Shown: piece by piece, positions 36,664 to 44,627 of the stretch | How the letters are laid out: every line of letters begins with the position of its first letter | Position numbering within the stretch: position 1 is the first letter of the stretch | NCBI RefSeq assembly: GCF_032598905.1 | Contig: NZ_CP122458.1 | Coordinates: 7,899,001 to 7,963,000, forward strand | Source: Streptomyces sp. 11x1 | Lineage (GTDB): Bacteria > Actinomycetota > Actinomycetes > Streptomycetales > Streptomycetaceae | Reading direction: 5' to 3' | Length of the DNA stretch: 64,000 bases | Notes under the pieces: model-generated | Told to the model about the DNA's origin: nothing | The model's database searches: none | Seen by the model: only the letters and a program-made list of their open reading frames with translations | Made by a program: the position numbers and the translations under genes

Positions 36664-38105
36664 TAGTGCTTGGTCAGGTTCACTCGCCGGTGGCGTGTCC
36701 GTTTGATCGCTTGTTCCGTTGACCTGTTGTGATGGGTGGGGAGCTTGCCGCGGTCCGGTGTGATCTGGAGGACTTCGCGGCAGAGATGTTCGAGCCGTTC
36801 GCGCGGGCGGATCAACGCCGGTGGGGAACGGTCTATCTGCGGGGCCTGCTGCTGGACGGGCGGCGCAAGTCGGTGGAACCGATGGCCGCCCGCCTGGGCG
36901 AGGACGGCAACCGGCAGGCCCTGGCGAACTTCATCACCACCAGCCCGTGGGACGCGGCGCATGTCCGCGCCCGCCTGGCCTGGCGGATGCAGCAGGTGGT
37001 CAAGCCGACCGCGCTGATCGTGGATGACACAGGCTTCCTCAAGGACGGGGACGCCTCGGCGTGTGTGGCCCGGCAGTACACCGGCACCGCGGGCAAGGTC
37101 ACCAACTGTCAGGCCGGGGTGTCCCTGCACCTGGCCTCCGACGACGCGTCGGCTGCTGTCGACTGGCGTCTGTTCCTGCCCGAGAGCTGGGATCCCGCCT
37201 CGTCCAAGGCCGATCCGGGCAAGGTGGCCCGCCGCACCACGTGCGGCATCCCCACCGACGTCGGACACGTCGAGAAGTGGCAGCTGGCCCTGGACATGAT
37301 CGACGAGACCAGGTCGTGGGGCATCGACGTCCCGATCGTCGTCGCCGACGGCGGTTACGGCGATACCGCAGCCTTCCGGCTGGGCCTGGAAGAACGCGGG
37401 CTCGGCTACGCGGTCGGCATCTCCACCACGACCACCGCCCACCCGGAAACGGCACGGCCGCATACCCCGCCCTACGGCGGTCGCGGCCCTCGGCCCCAGC
37501 CGGTTTATCCCGAGGCGGCCAGGACGGTGAAGAAGCTGGTCATCGAGGCCGGCAAGCAGACAGCCCGGCCGGTGCAGTGGCGGGAAGGCTCCCGCCCGGG
37601 CAGCGGCCGCAGCGGCGTCAAGCGCATGTACTCCCGCTTCGTGGCCCTGCGCGTGCGGCCCGCCGGACGCGAGATCCGCAAAGCCTGCGACGGCCCGGAA
37701 CTGCCCGTCTGCTGGCTGCTGGCCGAATGGCCCGCCGACCAGCCCGAACCCGTCCAGTTCTGGCTGTCCAACCTTCCCGCCGACACGGCGCTGGCCACCC
37801 TCGTGCGCACCGCGAAACTACGCTGGCGCATCGAGCACGACTACCGCGAGATGAAGCAGACCCTGGGCCTGGCCCACTTCGAAGGCCGCACCTGGCGAGG
37901 CTGGCACCACCACGTCACCCTCGTCTCCGTCGCACACGCCTTTTGCACCCTTCAGCGCATCACCCGGTCCCCAAAAGAGACGGCGCCGGCCTGAGCCTCT
38001 ACCAGGTCGCCCGCGAACTGCAGCTACTCCTCGCGGTCTGGACCGGCGCCTGCCCCACCTGTCACCGCAACATGCCAGAACCGATACCGACCTGACCAAG
38101 CACTA
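36664..38105 (+). mobile_element. IS701-family insertion sequence, 1,442 bp
   Basis: Terminal inverted repeats TAGTGCTTGGTCAGGT are perfect over 16 bp at 36664-36679 and 38090-38105. A 4-bp CTAG flanks both ends, the usual target of IS701-type elements. It encodes one DDE transposase whose C-terminus is in a second frame. Base composition matches the host. Confidence 0.93.
36732..38095 (+). CDS. IS701-family DDE transposase, frame change near 3' end
   Basis: The first frame runs to a stop at 37994 (420 residues). DDE signature parts: LIVDDTGFLKDG (first Asp), IVVADGGYGDTAAF (second Asp) and IEHDYREMKQTLGLAHFEG (Glu), all typical of IS701. Family-typical C-terminal sequence (LSLYQVARELQLLLAVWTGA, then CPTCHR) lies in the -1 frame and runs to 38095 inside the right inverted repeat. 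The heptamer C-CCA-AAA at 37970-37976 is in the right phase for -1 slippage. The joined product would be about 454 residues. Either programmed frameshifting or a disabling one-base deletion explains it. A GTG one codon upstream (36729) is an alternative start. Confidence 0.88.
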
Positions 38106-38109
38106 CTAG
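38106..38109. repeat. Target site duplication CTAG (right of IS / left of MITE)
   Basis: Shared boundary: right duplication of the IS and left duplication of the MITE-like element. Confidence 0.8.
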
Positions 38110-38317
38110 GCCCTGTCGTCACATTCCCGCCTGCCCCGCGACGCCATGCACGCGCTCTCGACACACCGGGCACCGACCCGAGTACGTCCGGTACGCGGGT
38201 CAGTGTCCGGTGTGTCGAGAGCACGCTCCCCCGGTCTCGGCTGCGCTCGACCGGGAGGTACTCCCACGACGCCGCCAGGCCGCCCTTCGGGCGACGACGG
38301 GAAAGTGACGACAGGGC
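38110..38317. mobile_element. MITE-like element, 208 bp
   Basis: Terminal inverted repeats GCCCTGTCGTCAC-N-TTCCCG, about 20 bp with one mismatch, are flanked by CTAG on both sides (or by TA if the ends are GGCCCTG). The interior has a second inverted repeat of about 30 bp at 38154-38222 with arms starting GCTCTCGACACACCGG. No reading frame is present. The ends differ from the adjacent IS701, so a different transposase must move it; the GGCCCTG ends and TA flank suggest an IS5-type helper. Confidence 0.8.
38154..38222. repeat. Internal hairpin of the MITE-like element
   Basis: Arms of about 30 bp share GCTCTCGACACACCGG exactly, then CAC-CGACCCG-type sequence with scattered mismatches. Transcripts would fold strongly. 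Confidence 0.85.
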
Positions 38318-38321
38318 CTAG
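38318..38321. repeat. Target site duplication CTAG (right of MITE)
   Basis: Third CTAG of the nested insertion, marking the right end of the MITE-like element. Confidence 0.75.
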
Positions 38322-38435
38322 CCCGCACGACCGTTCATCCGTTCACCGTTCACAGACAGCGCGCCGCCGGCTCACAGAGTTCTCCAAGATCCGCGCCCTA
38401 CCTTCGTCGTGTCACGCCGACCGGAGGTGGGGAAA

Positions 38436-38735
38436 ATGATCAGCAGCCGTACGAAGCAGAGCCGTACGAAGCACACGTCCCGCGCGCCGAGGACGTCCTG
38501 GTCCTCGGCCCTGCGGAGCCCGTGGACGGTGGCCTGCGCGACCGCCGTCGTCGTGCTCGGCCCGTCCGCCGTCACCGCGTCCGCGCTGGAGCGCGCCAAC
38601 TCGGCGCCCCTGCACGGGGCCTCGGCCCCCGCACACCCGGCCCCGGGCAAGGAGCGGCGCCACCACGGCGGGCCGTACACCACCGAGCAGCACGTCTACC
38701 TGCCGCGCCCGACGAACCGAGGCCTGCGCGCCTGA
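38436..38735 (+). CDS. Small secreted or anchored protein
   Basis: 99 residues from the ATG at 38436 with GGAGG nine bases upstream. A basic N-terminal region rich in Ser/Arg/Lys is followed by a hydrophobic segment (WTVACATAVVVLGPSAVTASA) and a His/Pro/Gly-rich tail (ANSAPLHGASAPAHPAPGKE). No domain is recognised. It begins 115 bp after the MITE-like element. Confidence 0.7.
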   Translation: MISSRTKQSRTKHTSRAPRTSWSSALRSPWTVACATAVVVLGPSAVTASALERANSAPLHGASAPAHPAPGKERRHHGGPYTTEQHVYLPRPTNRGLRA

Positions 38736-38760
38736 ACCCGCCGTTCCCCGGTGCCGCGAC

Positions 38761-39279
38761 CTACGCCCGGAAACGCTCCCAGAGCTTGGGGAGGCGTTCC
38801 GCGAGTGCGGACTCGTCCTCGAAGTCGAGCGGCGTGCCCTCGGGTTCGCCGGGCGGGGGCGGGATGCCGAGGTCCGGGGCGACCACACCGGTGAGCTGCT
38901 CGTACGCCTCGTCCGCGGCGTACCCCAGCTCCTCGCCGTCCCCGTCGATCTCCTCGTCGAAGTCGTCCAGCAGATCGGCGAGCGCGTCCGGGTCGTGCAC
39001 CGCCCCCTCGAAGACCTCCCGGCCCTGGCCGATCAGCCAGCACCGGAAGTAGTCGAACGCGTCGTCACTGGCACCGCCCAGCAGCACCGTGGCGGCGGCC
39101 CAAAGGTCCCAGGTGTAGGCGCGGTTGTAGCGGGACTCGAAGTGCCGGGCGAAGTCCAGCACCGCCTCCGGGTCCAGCAGGCCGAGCCGTTCCACGAGCA
39201 GGTCGGCCTGGTCCTCGGGATCGCCCTCGGCGTCCTCCCGGGCCGTGTCCACCAACTCCCAGAACTCCGTCTCGTCCAT
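38761..39279 (-). CDS. DUF4240 domain protein
   Basis: 172 residues, acidic throughout. MDETEFWELVDTAREDAEGD starts the DUF4240 signature; RAYTWDLWAAATVLLGGASD and DAFDYFRCWLIGQGREVFE complete it. This family is common in actinomycetes and plants and is of unknown function. A GTG one codon upstream is an alternative start. It ends convergently with the small secreted gene and lies 61 bp upstream of the WYL gene on the same strand. Confidence 0.85.
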   Translation of the reverse strand: MDETEFWELVDTAREDAEGDPEDQADLLVERLGLLDPEAVLDFARHFESRYNRAYTWDLWAAATVLLGGASDDAFDYFRCWLIGQGREVFEGAVHDPDALADLLDDFDEEIDGDGEELGYAADEAYEQLTGVVAPDLGIPPPPGEPEGTPLDFEDESALAERLPKLWERFRA

Positions 39280-39340
39280 CACTGGTCCAGCATCGTGCCT
39301 GGGAGGGTGGGACGCACGTGGAGAACGACCCTTTCTTGCC

Positions 39341-40357
39341 TCACAATGCCTCGTACAGCCCGGCGAGCCGGCGCGCGTCCTCCGCGAAGCGCTCTCGCAG
39401 CCCCTCGGGAGCCAGCACCTCGACCTCCGCTCCGAGCGCGGTGAGCTGGGTGTGCGCCACCTCCTCCGACTCCACGCGGAGGGCGACGGTCACCCGGCCG
39501 TGCTCGTCGGGGGCGTCGGCCACGGCACTCAGCGCGTCCCGGGCCGACACGGGGTCCACGACGTACGGCAGCCTCCGCACCCCCTCCGCCGACAGCCGTA
39601 CGACGACCTCGGCGCGCAGGATCGACCGGGCGAATCGTTCCGCCTGCTCGTCCCAGTGGGCCGGGAGATCGAACTCCTCGTCACGGGTGAAGCGGTCGTC
39701 GCCGGTGTCGACGCCGGTGAAGCGGTCGATGCGGTAGGTACGGAAGACCCCCGGACCCGGCCGGGTGCCCGGGCCGGAAGGGGCGCCCGCGTCGGGGACC
39801 CTGGCGCACAGGTACCAGACGCCGGCCTTGAGCACGAGACCGTACGGTTCCAGGCCGCGCTCGACCTCGGTGTGCCCCTTGCGGTACCGCGCGACGATCC
39901 GGCGGTCGTCCCAGACCGCGTCCGCCACGGTGGGCAGCAGCTCGGGGGTCTTCGGCTCCTTGAACCAGCTCGGTGCGTCGAGGTGGAACCGCTGGGAGGC
40001 CGTGCGGGAGGCGTCGCGGAGGGAGGGGAGGAGTGCGGCCGACACCTTCAGCCGGGCGGCGGAGGCGGCGTCCTCCAGGCCCATCTCCCGCAGCGCGCCC
40101 GGCACACCGCTGAGGAACAACGCCTCGGCCTCCGTGCGGGCCAGCCCCGTCAGCCGCGTCCGGTACCCGCCGATCAGCCGGTATCCGCCGGCCCGGCCCC
40201 GGTCCGCGTAGACCGGGACGCCCGCCTCCGACAGCGCCTGGGCGTCCCTGGTCACCGTCCGCTCCGACACCTCCAGTTCCCGCGCGAGTTCGGCGGCGGT
40301 CATGGAGGGCCGGGACTGAAGCAGCAACACCATCTTGATCAGCCGGGCAGCACGCAT
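39341..40357 (-). CDS. WYL domain transcriptional regulator
   Basis: 338 residues. An N-terminal winged helix-turn-helix (AARLIKMVLLLQSRPSMTAA, ELARELEVSERTVTRDAQAL) is followed by a WYL domain with GVWYLCARV and TYRIDRFTGV. WYL domains bind nucleic acids or other ligands and control stress or mycobacterial DNA-damage responses, and some act in phage defence. No defence genes are adjacent. Confidence 0.92.
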   Translation of the reverse strand: MRAARLIKMVLLLQSRPSMTAAELARELEVSERTVTRDAQALSEAGVPVYADRGRAGGYRLIGGYRTRLTGLARTEAEALFLSGVPGALREMGLEDAASAARLKVSAALLPSLRDASRTASQRFHLDAPSWFKEPKTPELLPTVADAVWDDRRIVARYRKGHTEVERGLEPYGLVLKAGVWYLCARVPDAGAPSGPGTRPGPGVFRTYRIDRFTGVDTGDDRFTRDEEFDLPAHWDEQAERFARSILRAEVVVRLSAEGVRRLPYVVDPVSARDALSAVADAPDEHGRVTVALRVESEEVAHTQLTALGAEVEVLAPEGLRERFAEDARRLAGLYEAL

Positions 40358-40417
40358 GGGGCCATGATGCCGGGCCGGGGTGACAAAAGGGGGTGTGTTG
40401 TCGGGTGCGCTGTTCGG

Positions 40418-40447
40418 GTGCGGGTGCGGGTGCGGGTGCGGGTGCGT
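40418..40447. repeat. Hexamer repeat GGGTGC
   Basis: Five head-to-tail GGGTGC units directly before palindrome copy 5. Shorter runs of the complement (GCACCC) flank copies 4, 8 and 10. Confidence 0.85.
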
Positions 40448-40549
40448 GGGGGCTTCTCGCGCAGTTCCCCGCGCCCCTGAAAAGCAGGGGCCGCGCCCCG
40501 TGCTCTTCATCCTTCAGGGGCGCGGGGAACTGCGCGAGCAACCCCCACC
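40447..40549. repeat. Dispersed palindromic repeat, copy 5
   Basis: Arms GCGCAGTTCCCCGCGCCCCT and exact complement with a 45-bp loop. It ends 51 bp beyond the aceE stop. Confidence 0.9.
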
Positions 40550-40599
40550 GGGCGGCACTCGCCGACGAACCCGCGCCCCCGAGCTGTGAGGCGCCGCCC

Positions 40600-43302
40600 C
40601 TACAGCCCGTACCGCTCCCGGGCTTCCTTGACTGCCGTCGCCTTCACCTCACCACGCCGCGCGAGTTGCGCGAGCGCCGCGACGACGACGGACTGGGCGT
40701 CGACGCCGAAGTGGCGCCGCGCGGCCTCCCGGGTGTCGGAGATGCCGAACCCGTCCGCCCCGAGCGACGAGTAGTCCTGCTCCACCCACTGTGCGATCTG
40801 GTCCGGGACCTGCCGCATGTAGTCCGAGACGGCCAGCACCGGCCCCTCGGCCCCCTGCAGCGCCTGCCGCAGGAACGGCACCCGCTCCTCCCCGCGCAGC
40901 AGCGCCGCGTCGGCCTCCAGCGCGTCCCGCCGCAGCTCGCTCCAGGACGTCGCGGACCAGACGTCGGCCGCCACCCCCCACTCCTCCGCGAGCAGCTTCT
41001 GCGCCTCCAGGGCCCAGTGGATCGCCGTACCGGAGCCGAGCAGCTGCAGGCGCGGCGCGTTCGCCACCGGGGAGAGCCCCGCCGACTCGGCCGTGTTGAA
41101 GCGGTACAGGCCCTTGACGATGCCCTCGTCCACGCCCGCCACGGCCGGCTTCGCGGGCTGCGGCAGCGGCTCGTTGTAGACGGTCAGGTAGTAGAAGACG
41201 TTCGGGTCCTCGCCCGGCCGGGCCTCGCCGTACATCCGTCGCAGACCGTCCTTGACGATCGCCGCGACCTCGTAGGCGAACGCCGGGTCGTACGTCAGCG
41301 CCGCCGGGTTGGTCGCCGCGATCACCGGGGAGTGGCCGTCGGCGTGCTGCAGGCCCTCGCCCGTCAGGGTCGTGCGGCCGGCCGTCGCGCCGACGAGGAA
41401 GCCGCGGCCGAGCTGGTCGCCGAGCTGCCACATCTGGTCGGCGGTCCGCTGCCAGCCGAACATCGAGTAGAAGATGTAGAACGGGATCATCGCCTCGCCG
41501 TGCGTCGCGTACGACGTCGAAGCGGCGATGAAGTCGGCCATGGAACCGGCCTCGGTGATCCCCTCATTGAGGATCTGTCCGTCCTTGGCCTCCTTGTAGT
41601 ACATCAGCTGGTCACGGTCGACCGGCTCGTACGTCTGGCCCTTGGGGGAGTAGATCCCGAGGGACGGGAAGAGCGACTCCATACCGAAGGTGCGGGCCTC
41701 GTCGGGGACGATGGGCACCCAGCGGCGGCCGGTCTGCTTGTCGCGGACCAGGTCCTTGACGAGCCGGACGAAGGCCATGGTCGTCGCCACGTTCTGTGAG
41801 CCTGAGCCCTTGTCGAAGGAGGCGAAGGTCTTGTCGGCGGCGGCCGGGAGGGGCGCCAGGGCGTGCGTACGGCGGGCGGGCGCCGGGCCGCCGAGGGCCG
41901 CGCGGCGCTCCTGGAGGTAGCGGACTTCGGGGGAGTCGGCGCCCGGGTGGCCGTAGGGTACGACACCGTCGACGAAGTCGCTGTCCTTGATGGGGAGTTC
42001 GAGCAGATCACGCATCTGCTTGAACTCGTCCGTCGACAGCTTCTTCATCTGGTGGTTGGCGTTCTTCGACGCGAAGCCCTCGCCGAGGGTGAAGCCCTTG
42101 ACGGTCTGCGCCAGGATGACGGTCGGCGCGCCCTCGAACTCGACGGCGGCCTTGTAGGCGGCGTACACCTTGCGCGCCTCGTGACCGCCGCGCGAGAGGT
42201 GGAAGCACTCCAGGATCTTGTCGTCGCTCAGCAGCTTCGCCATCTCGACGAGCGCCGGGTCCTTGCCGAAGAAGTCCTGGCGGATGTAGGCGGCGTCACG
42301 GGTCTGGTAAGTCTGCACCTGGGCGTCGGGGACCTCGCGCAGACGGCGTACGAGCGCGCCGGTGGTGTCCAGCTGGAACAGCTCGTCCCAGGCCGAGCCC
42401 CAGAGCGTCTTGACGACGTTCCAGCCGGCGCCGCGGAACTGGGCCTCCAGCTCCTGCACGATCTTGAAGTTCGCGCGGACCGGGCCGTCGAGGCGCTGCA
42501 GGTTGCAGTTGATGACGAAGGTGAGGTTGTCCAGGCCCTCACGGGAGGCCAGGGCGAGGGCCGCCGTGGACTCGGGCTCGTCCATCTCGCCGTCGCCGAG
42601 GAACGCCCAGACGTGGGAGTTCGAGACGTCCTTGACGCCGCGGCTGGTGAGATAGCGGTTGAAGCGCGCCTGGTAGATGGCGGAGAGCGGGCCGAGGCCC
42701 ATGCTCACCGTCGGGAACTCCCACAGCCAGGGCAGCCGGCGCGGGTGCGGGTACGACGGGAGGCCCTCGCCGCCCGACTCACGGCGGAAGTTGTCCAGGT
42801 GGGACTCGTTCAGCCGGCCGTCGAGGAAGGCGCGGGCGTAGATACCGGGGGAGGCGTGGCCCTGGATGTAGAGCTGGTCGCCCGAGCCATCGGCCTCCTT
42901 GCCCTTGAAGAAGTGGTTGAAGCCCGTCTCGTAGAGCCAGGCGGCGGAGGCGAAGGTGGCGATGTGGCCGCCGACGCCGTACTTGGAGCCACGGGTGACC
43001 ATCGCGGCCGCGTTCCAGCGGTTCCACGCGGTGATACGGCGCTCCATCGCCTCGTCACCGGGGATGCCCGGCTCGGCGGCGGTGGGGATGGTGTTGACGT
43101 AGTCCGTCTCGAGCAGCTTGGGCAGCGCGATGCCGTTGCCCTCCGCACGCTCCAGGGTGCGGCGCATCAGGTAGGCCGCGCGGTGCGGGCCGGCCGCCTT
43201 GGTGACGGCGTCCAGCGAGGCCTGCCATTCGGCGGTCTCCTCCGGGTCGCGGTCGGGGAGCTGGTCGAGCGCGCTCGGCTGGATGGCGTGGGAGTCGGTC
43301 AT
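40600..43302 (-). CDS. aceE: Pyruvate dehydrogenase E1 component (homodimeric)
   Basis: 900 residues, the length of the homodimeric E1 of E. coli type. Decarboxylates pyruvate with thiamine diphosphate and reductively acetylates the lipoyl groups of E2. FLGDGEMDEPESTAALALAS followed by FVINCNLQRLDGPVR is the thiamine diphosphate motif; EGITEAGSMADF and GWQRTADQMWQLGDQLGRGF lie in the C-terminal half. The start at 43302 (MTDSHAIQPS) is preceded by GGAAGG. In actinobacteria this E1 works with a shared E2 and lipoamide dehydrogenase; candidates follow at 44-48 kb. Confidence 0.97.
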   Translation of the reverse strand: MTDSHAIQPSALDQLPDRDPEETAEWQASLDAVTKAAGPHRAAYLMRRTLERAEGNGIALPKLLETDYVNTIPTAAEPGIPGDEAMERRITAWNRWNAAAMVTRGSKYGVGGHIATFASAAWLYETGFNHFFKGKEADGSGDQLYIQGHASPGIYARAFLDGRLNESHLDNFRRESGGEGLPSYPHPRRLPWLWEFPTVSMGLGPLSAIYQARFNRYLTSRGVKDVSNSHVWAFLGDGEMDEPESTAALALASREGLDNLTFVINCNLQRLDGPVRANFKIVQELEAQFRGAGWNVVKTLWGSAWDELFQLDTTGALVRRLREVPDAQVQTYQTRDAAYIRQDFFGKDPALVEMAKLLSDDKILECFHLSRGGHEARKVYAAYKAAVEFEGAPTVILAQTVKGFTLGEGFASKNANHQMKKLSTDEFKQMRDLLELPIKDSDFVDGVVPYGHPGADSPEVRYLQERRAALGGPAPARRTHALAPLPAAADKTFASFDKGSGSQNVATTMAFVRLVKDLVRDKQTGRRWVPIVPDEARTFGMESLFPSLGIYSPKGQTYEPVDRDQLMYYKEAKDGQILNEGITEAGSMADFIAASTSYATHGEAMIPFYIFYSMFGWQRTADQMWQLGDQLGRGFLVGATAGRTTLTGEGLQHADGHSPVIAATNPAALTYDPAFAYEVAAIVKDGLRRMYGEARPGEDPNVFYYLTVYNEPLPQPAKPAVAGVDEGIVKGLYRFNTAESAGLSPVANAPRLQLLGSGTAIHWALEAQKLLAEEWGVAADVWSATSWSELRRDALEADAALLRGEERVPFLRQALQGAEGPVLAVSDYMRQVPDQIAQWVEQDYSSLGADGFGISDTREAARRHFGVDAQSVVVAALAQLARRGEVKATAVKEARERYGL

Positions 43303-43421
43303 TGCGCCGCCTTCCTCAGTCGAAGGGGGTTCCCTCATCGGTAAGGGTTCGGGGGTGCCCTTGGTCTTTGGCAGGACAGGGCTGGGGCTTCGGTGGAAGC
43401 CCGTCGGCGACTGTAACCCGC

Positions 43422-43438
43422 TGATCGATGATCGATCA
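43422..43438. promoter_or_regulatory. Candidate operator upstream of aceE
   Basis: TGATCGAT-G-ATCGATCA, a perfect 8-bp inverted repeat with a 1-nt centre, 120 bp upstream of aceE and 290 bp downstream of a GntR gene. Size and symmetry fit a dimeric repressor such as a GntR/PdhR-type protein. Confidence 0.5.
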
Positions 43439-43606
43439 AAGGGTTGCGGGCAAAATATCTTGATCACGAGAAAGTCGGCACGGGGTGCCTTCGGCAACGA
43501 CACCGGGTGCCTTGGTGATCCCGGGTTTGTGCAGGTGGGGCGGCGTTTGAGCGGGGGTTCGCTCAGGGGGTGGGTGGGTTGCGGCGCGTTGGCGGCTGCG
43601 GGTGCG

Positions 43607-43699
43607 TAGGGCTTCTCGCGCAGATCCCCGCACCCCTTGAAAGCATGGGGTGAGCCCGGGTGACCAAGGGGCGCGGGGAACTGCGCGACCAGCCCCCAC
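43607..43699. repeat. Dispersed palindromic repeat, copy 6
   Basis: A diverged copy: CGCGCAGATCCCCGCACCCC on one side and GGGGCGCGGGGAACTGCGCG on the other. It ends 30 bp beyond the GntR stop. Confidence 0.8.
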
Positions 43700-43728
43700 T
43701 CACCCGCAGCCGATAGCGCACCCCACCG

Positions 43729-44370
43729 CTACGCCGGATCGTCGTCCGTGTGCGGGGCGCAGCCCAACACGTGGGCCTTGACCAGGTCCGCGATCCGCGG
43801 ATCCCGGCGACGGAACGCGGCCACCAACTCCTCGTGCTCCTCGGCGTACGACTGCTGGACCGTCCCCAGCCACCGGATCGACAGCGCCGTGAAGACCTCG
43901 ATCCCGAGCCCCTCCCACGTGTGCAGCAGCACCGAGTTGCCCGCCGCCCGCACCAGCTCGCGGTGGAACGCCACCGTGTGCCGCACCTGGGACGTACCGT
44001 CGGCGTTCCGGTCGGCCTCGTACAGCGCGGCCACGTGCGGCTCCAGCGCCGAGCAGTCCTCCGCCAGCCGCTCCGCCGCCAGCTCCGCCGCGATCGCCTC
44101 CAGGCCCGCCCGCACCGGGTAGCTCTCCTCCAGGTCGGCCGCCGTCAGGTTCCGCACCCGGACGCCCTTGTTCGGCGCGGATTCGATCAACCGCAGCGAC
44201 TCCAGCTCGCGCAGTGCCTCCCGCACGGGAGTCTGGCTGACCTCCAGCTCCGTCGCGATCCGCCGCTCCACGATCCGCTCACCCGGCTTCCACCGTCCGC
44301 TCACGATCCCCTCCACGATGTGCTCGCGGATCTGTTCGCGCAGCGAGTGGACGACGGGCGCGGTGGTCAT
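43729..44370 (-). CDS. GntR family regulator (FCD type)
   Basis: 213 residues. An N-terminal winged helix-turn-helix (IREHIVEGIVSGRWKPGERI, ATELEVSQTPVREALRELES) and a C-terminal all-helical FCD domain with RHTVAFHRELVRAAGN that would bind a carboxylate through metal. The start at 44370 has AAGGAG upstream. FCD regulators often respond to lactate, pyruvate or other acids; the position beside aceE makes control of aceE plausible. A 15-bp near-palindrome (44408-44422) lies upstream. Confidence 0.92.
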   Translation of the reverse strand: MTTAPVVHSLREQIREHIVEGIVSGRWKPGERIVERRIATELEVSQTPVREALRELESLRLIESAPNKGVRVRNLTAADLEESYPVRAGLEAIAAELAAERLAEDCSALEPHVAALYEADRNADGTSQVRHTVAFHRELVRAAGNSVLLHTWEGLGIEVFTALSIRWLGTVQQSYAEEHEELVAAFRRRDPRIADLVKAHVLGCAPHTDDDPA

Positions 44371-44407
44371 GCGGGCTCCTTCGGCGGGGGACAGAGCCCC
44401 AAGGGCG

Positions 44408-44422
44408 TTGACCTCTAGACAA
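44408..44422. promoter_or_regulatory. Possible GntR autoregulatory site
   Basis: TTGACCTCTAGACAA is an imperfect inverted repeat 38 bp upstream of the GntR start, loosely fitting FadR/FCD-type operators (TnGTnnnACnA). Weak evidence. Confidence 0.3.
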
Positions 44423-44627
44423 TAAAGCCGTGGCCGTTCGAGGGAGAGGCTCACGGGGGTGCTTTCGCGCAGGTGAGACGAGACTTACACGGTCCCACCG
44501 AGGACCGATTTGTAAAGACCCGTACCGGCCAGGCTCAAGGGCCTCGTCAGGGGCGCGGCGCGAACACAGCGGTGCCCCGCCCGGAGAACTCCGGACGGGG
44601 CACCGTCGTCACGCGTGCACCCAGGGG

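Larger units (their letters stand above)
43303..43728. other. aceE upstream region
   Basis: 426 bp between aceE and the GntR stop. Contains a perfect palindrome (43422-43438), an AT-richer stretch with AAAATATCTTGATCA just beyond it, and palindrome copy 6 at the GntR end. This is the aceE promoter region. Confidence 0.6.

Noticed and set aside
40418..40447. GGGTGC hexamer run considered as a CRISPR-like array
   Set aside because: No spacers and unit too short; it is a simple tandem repeat next to a palindrome copy.
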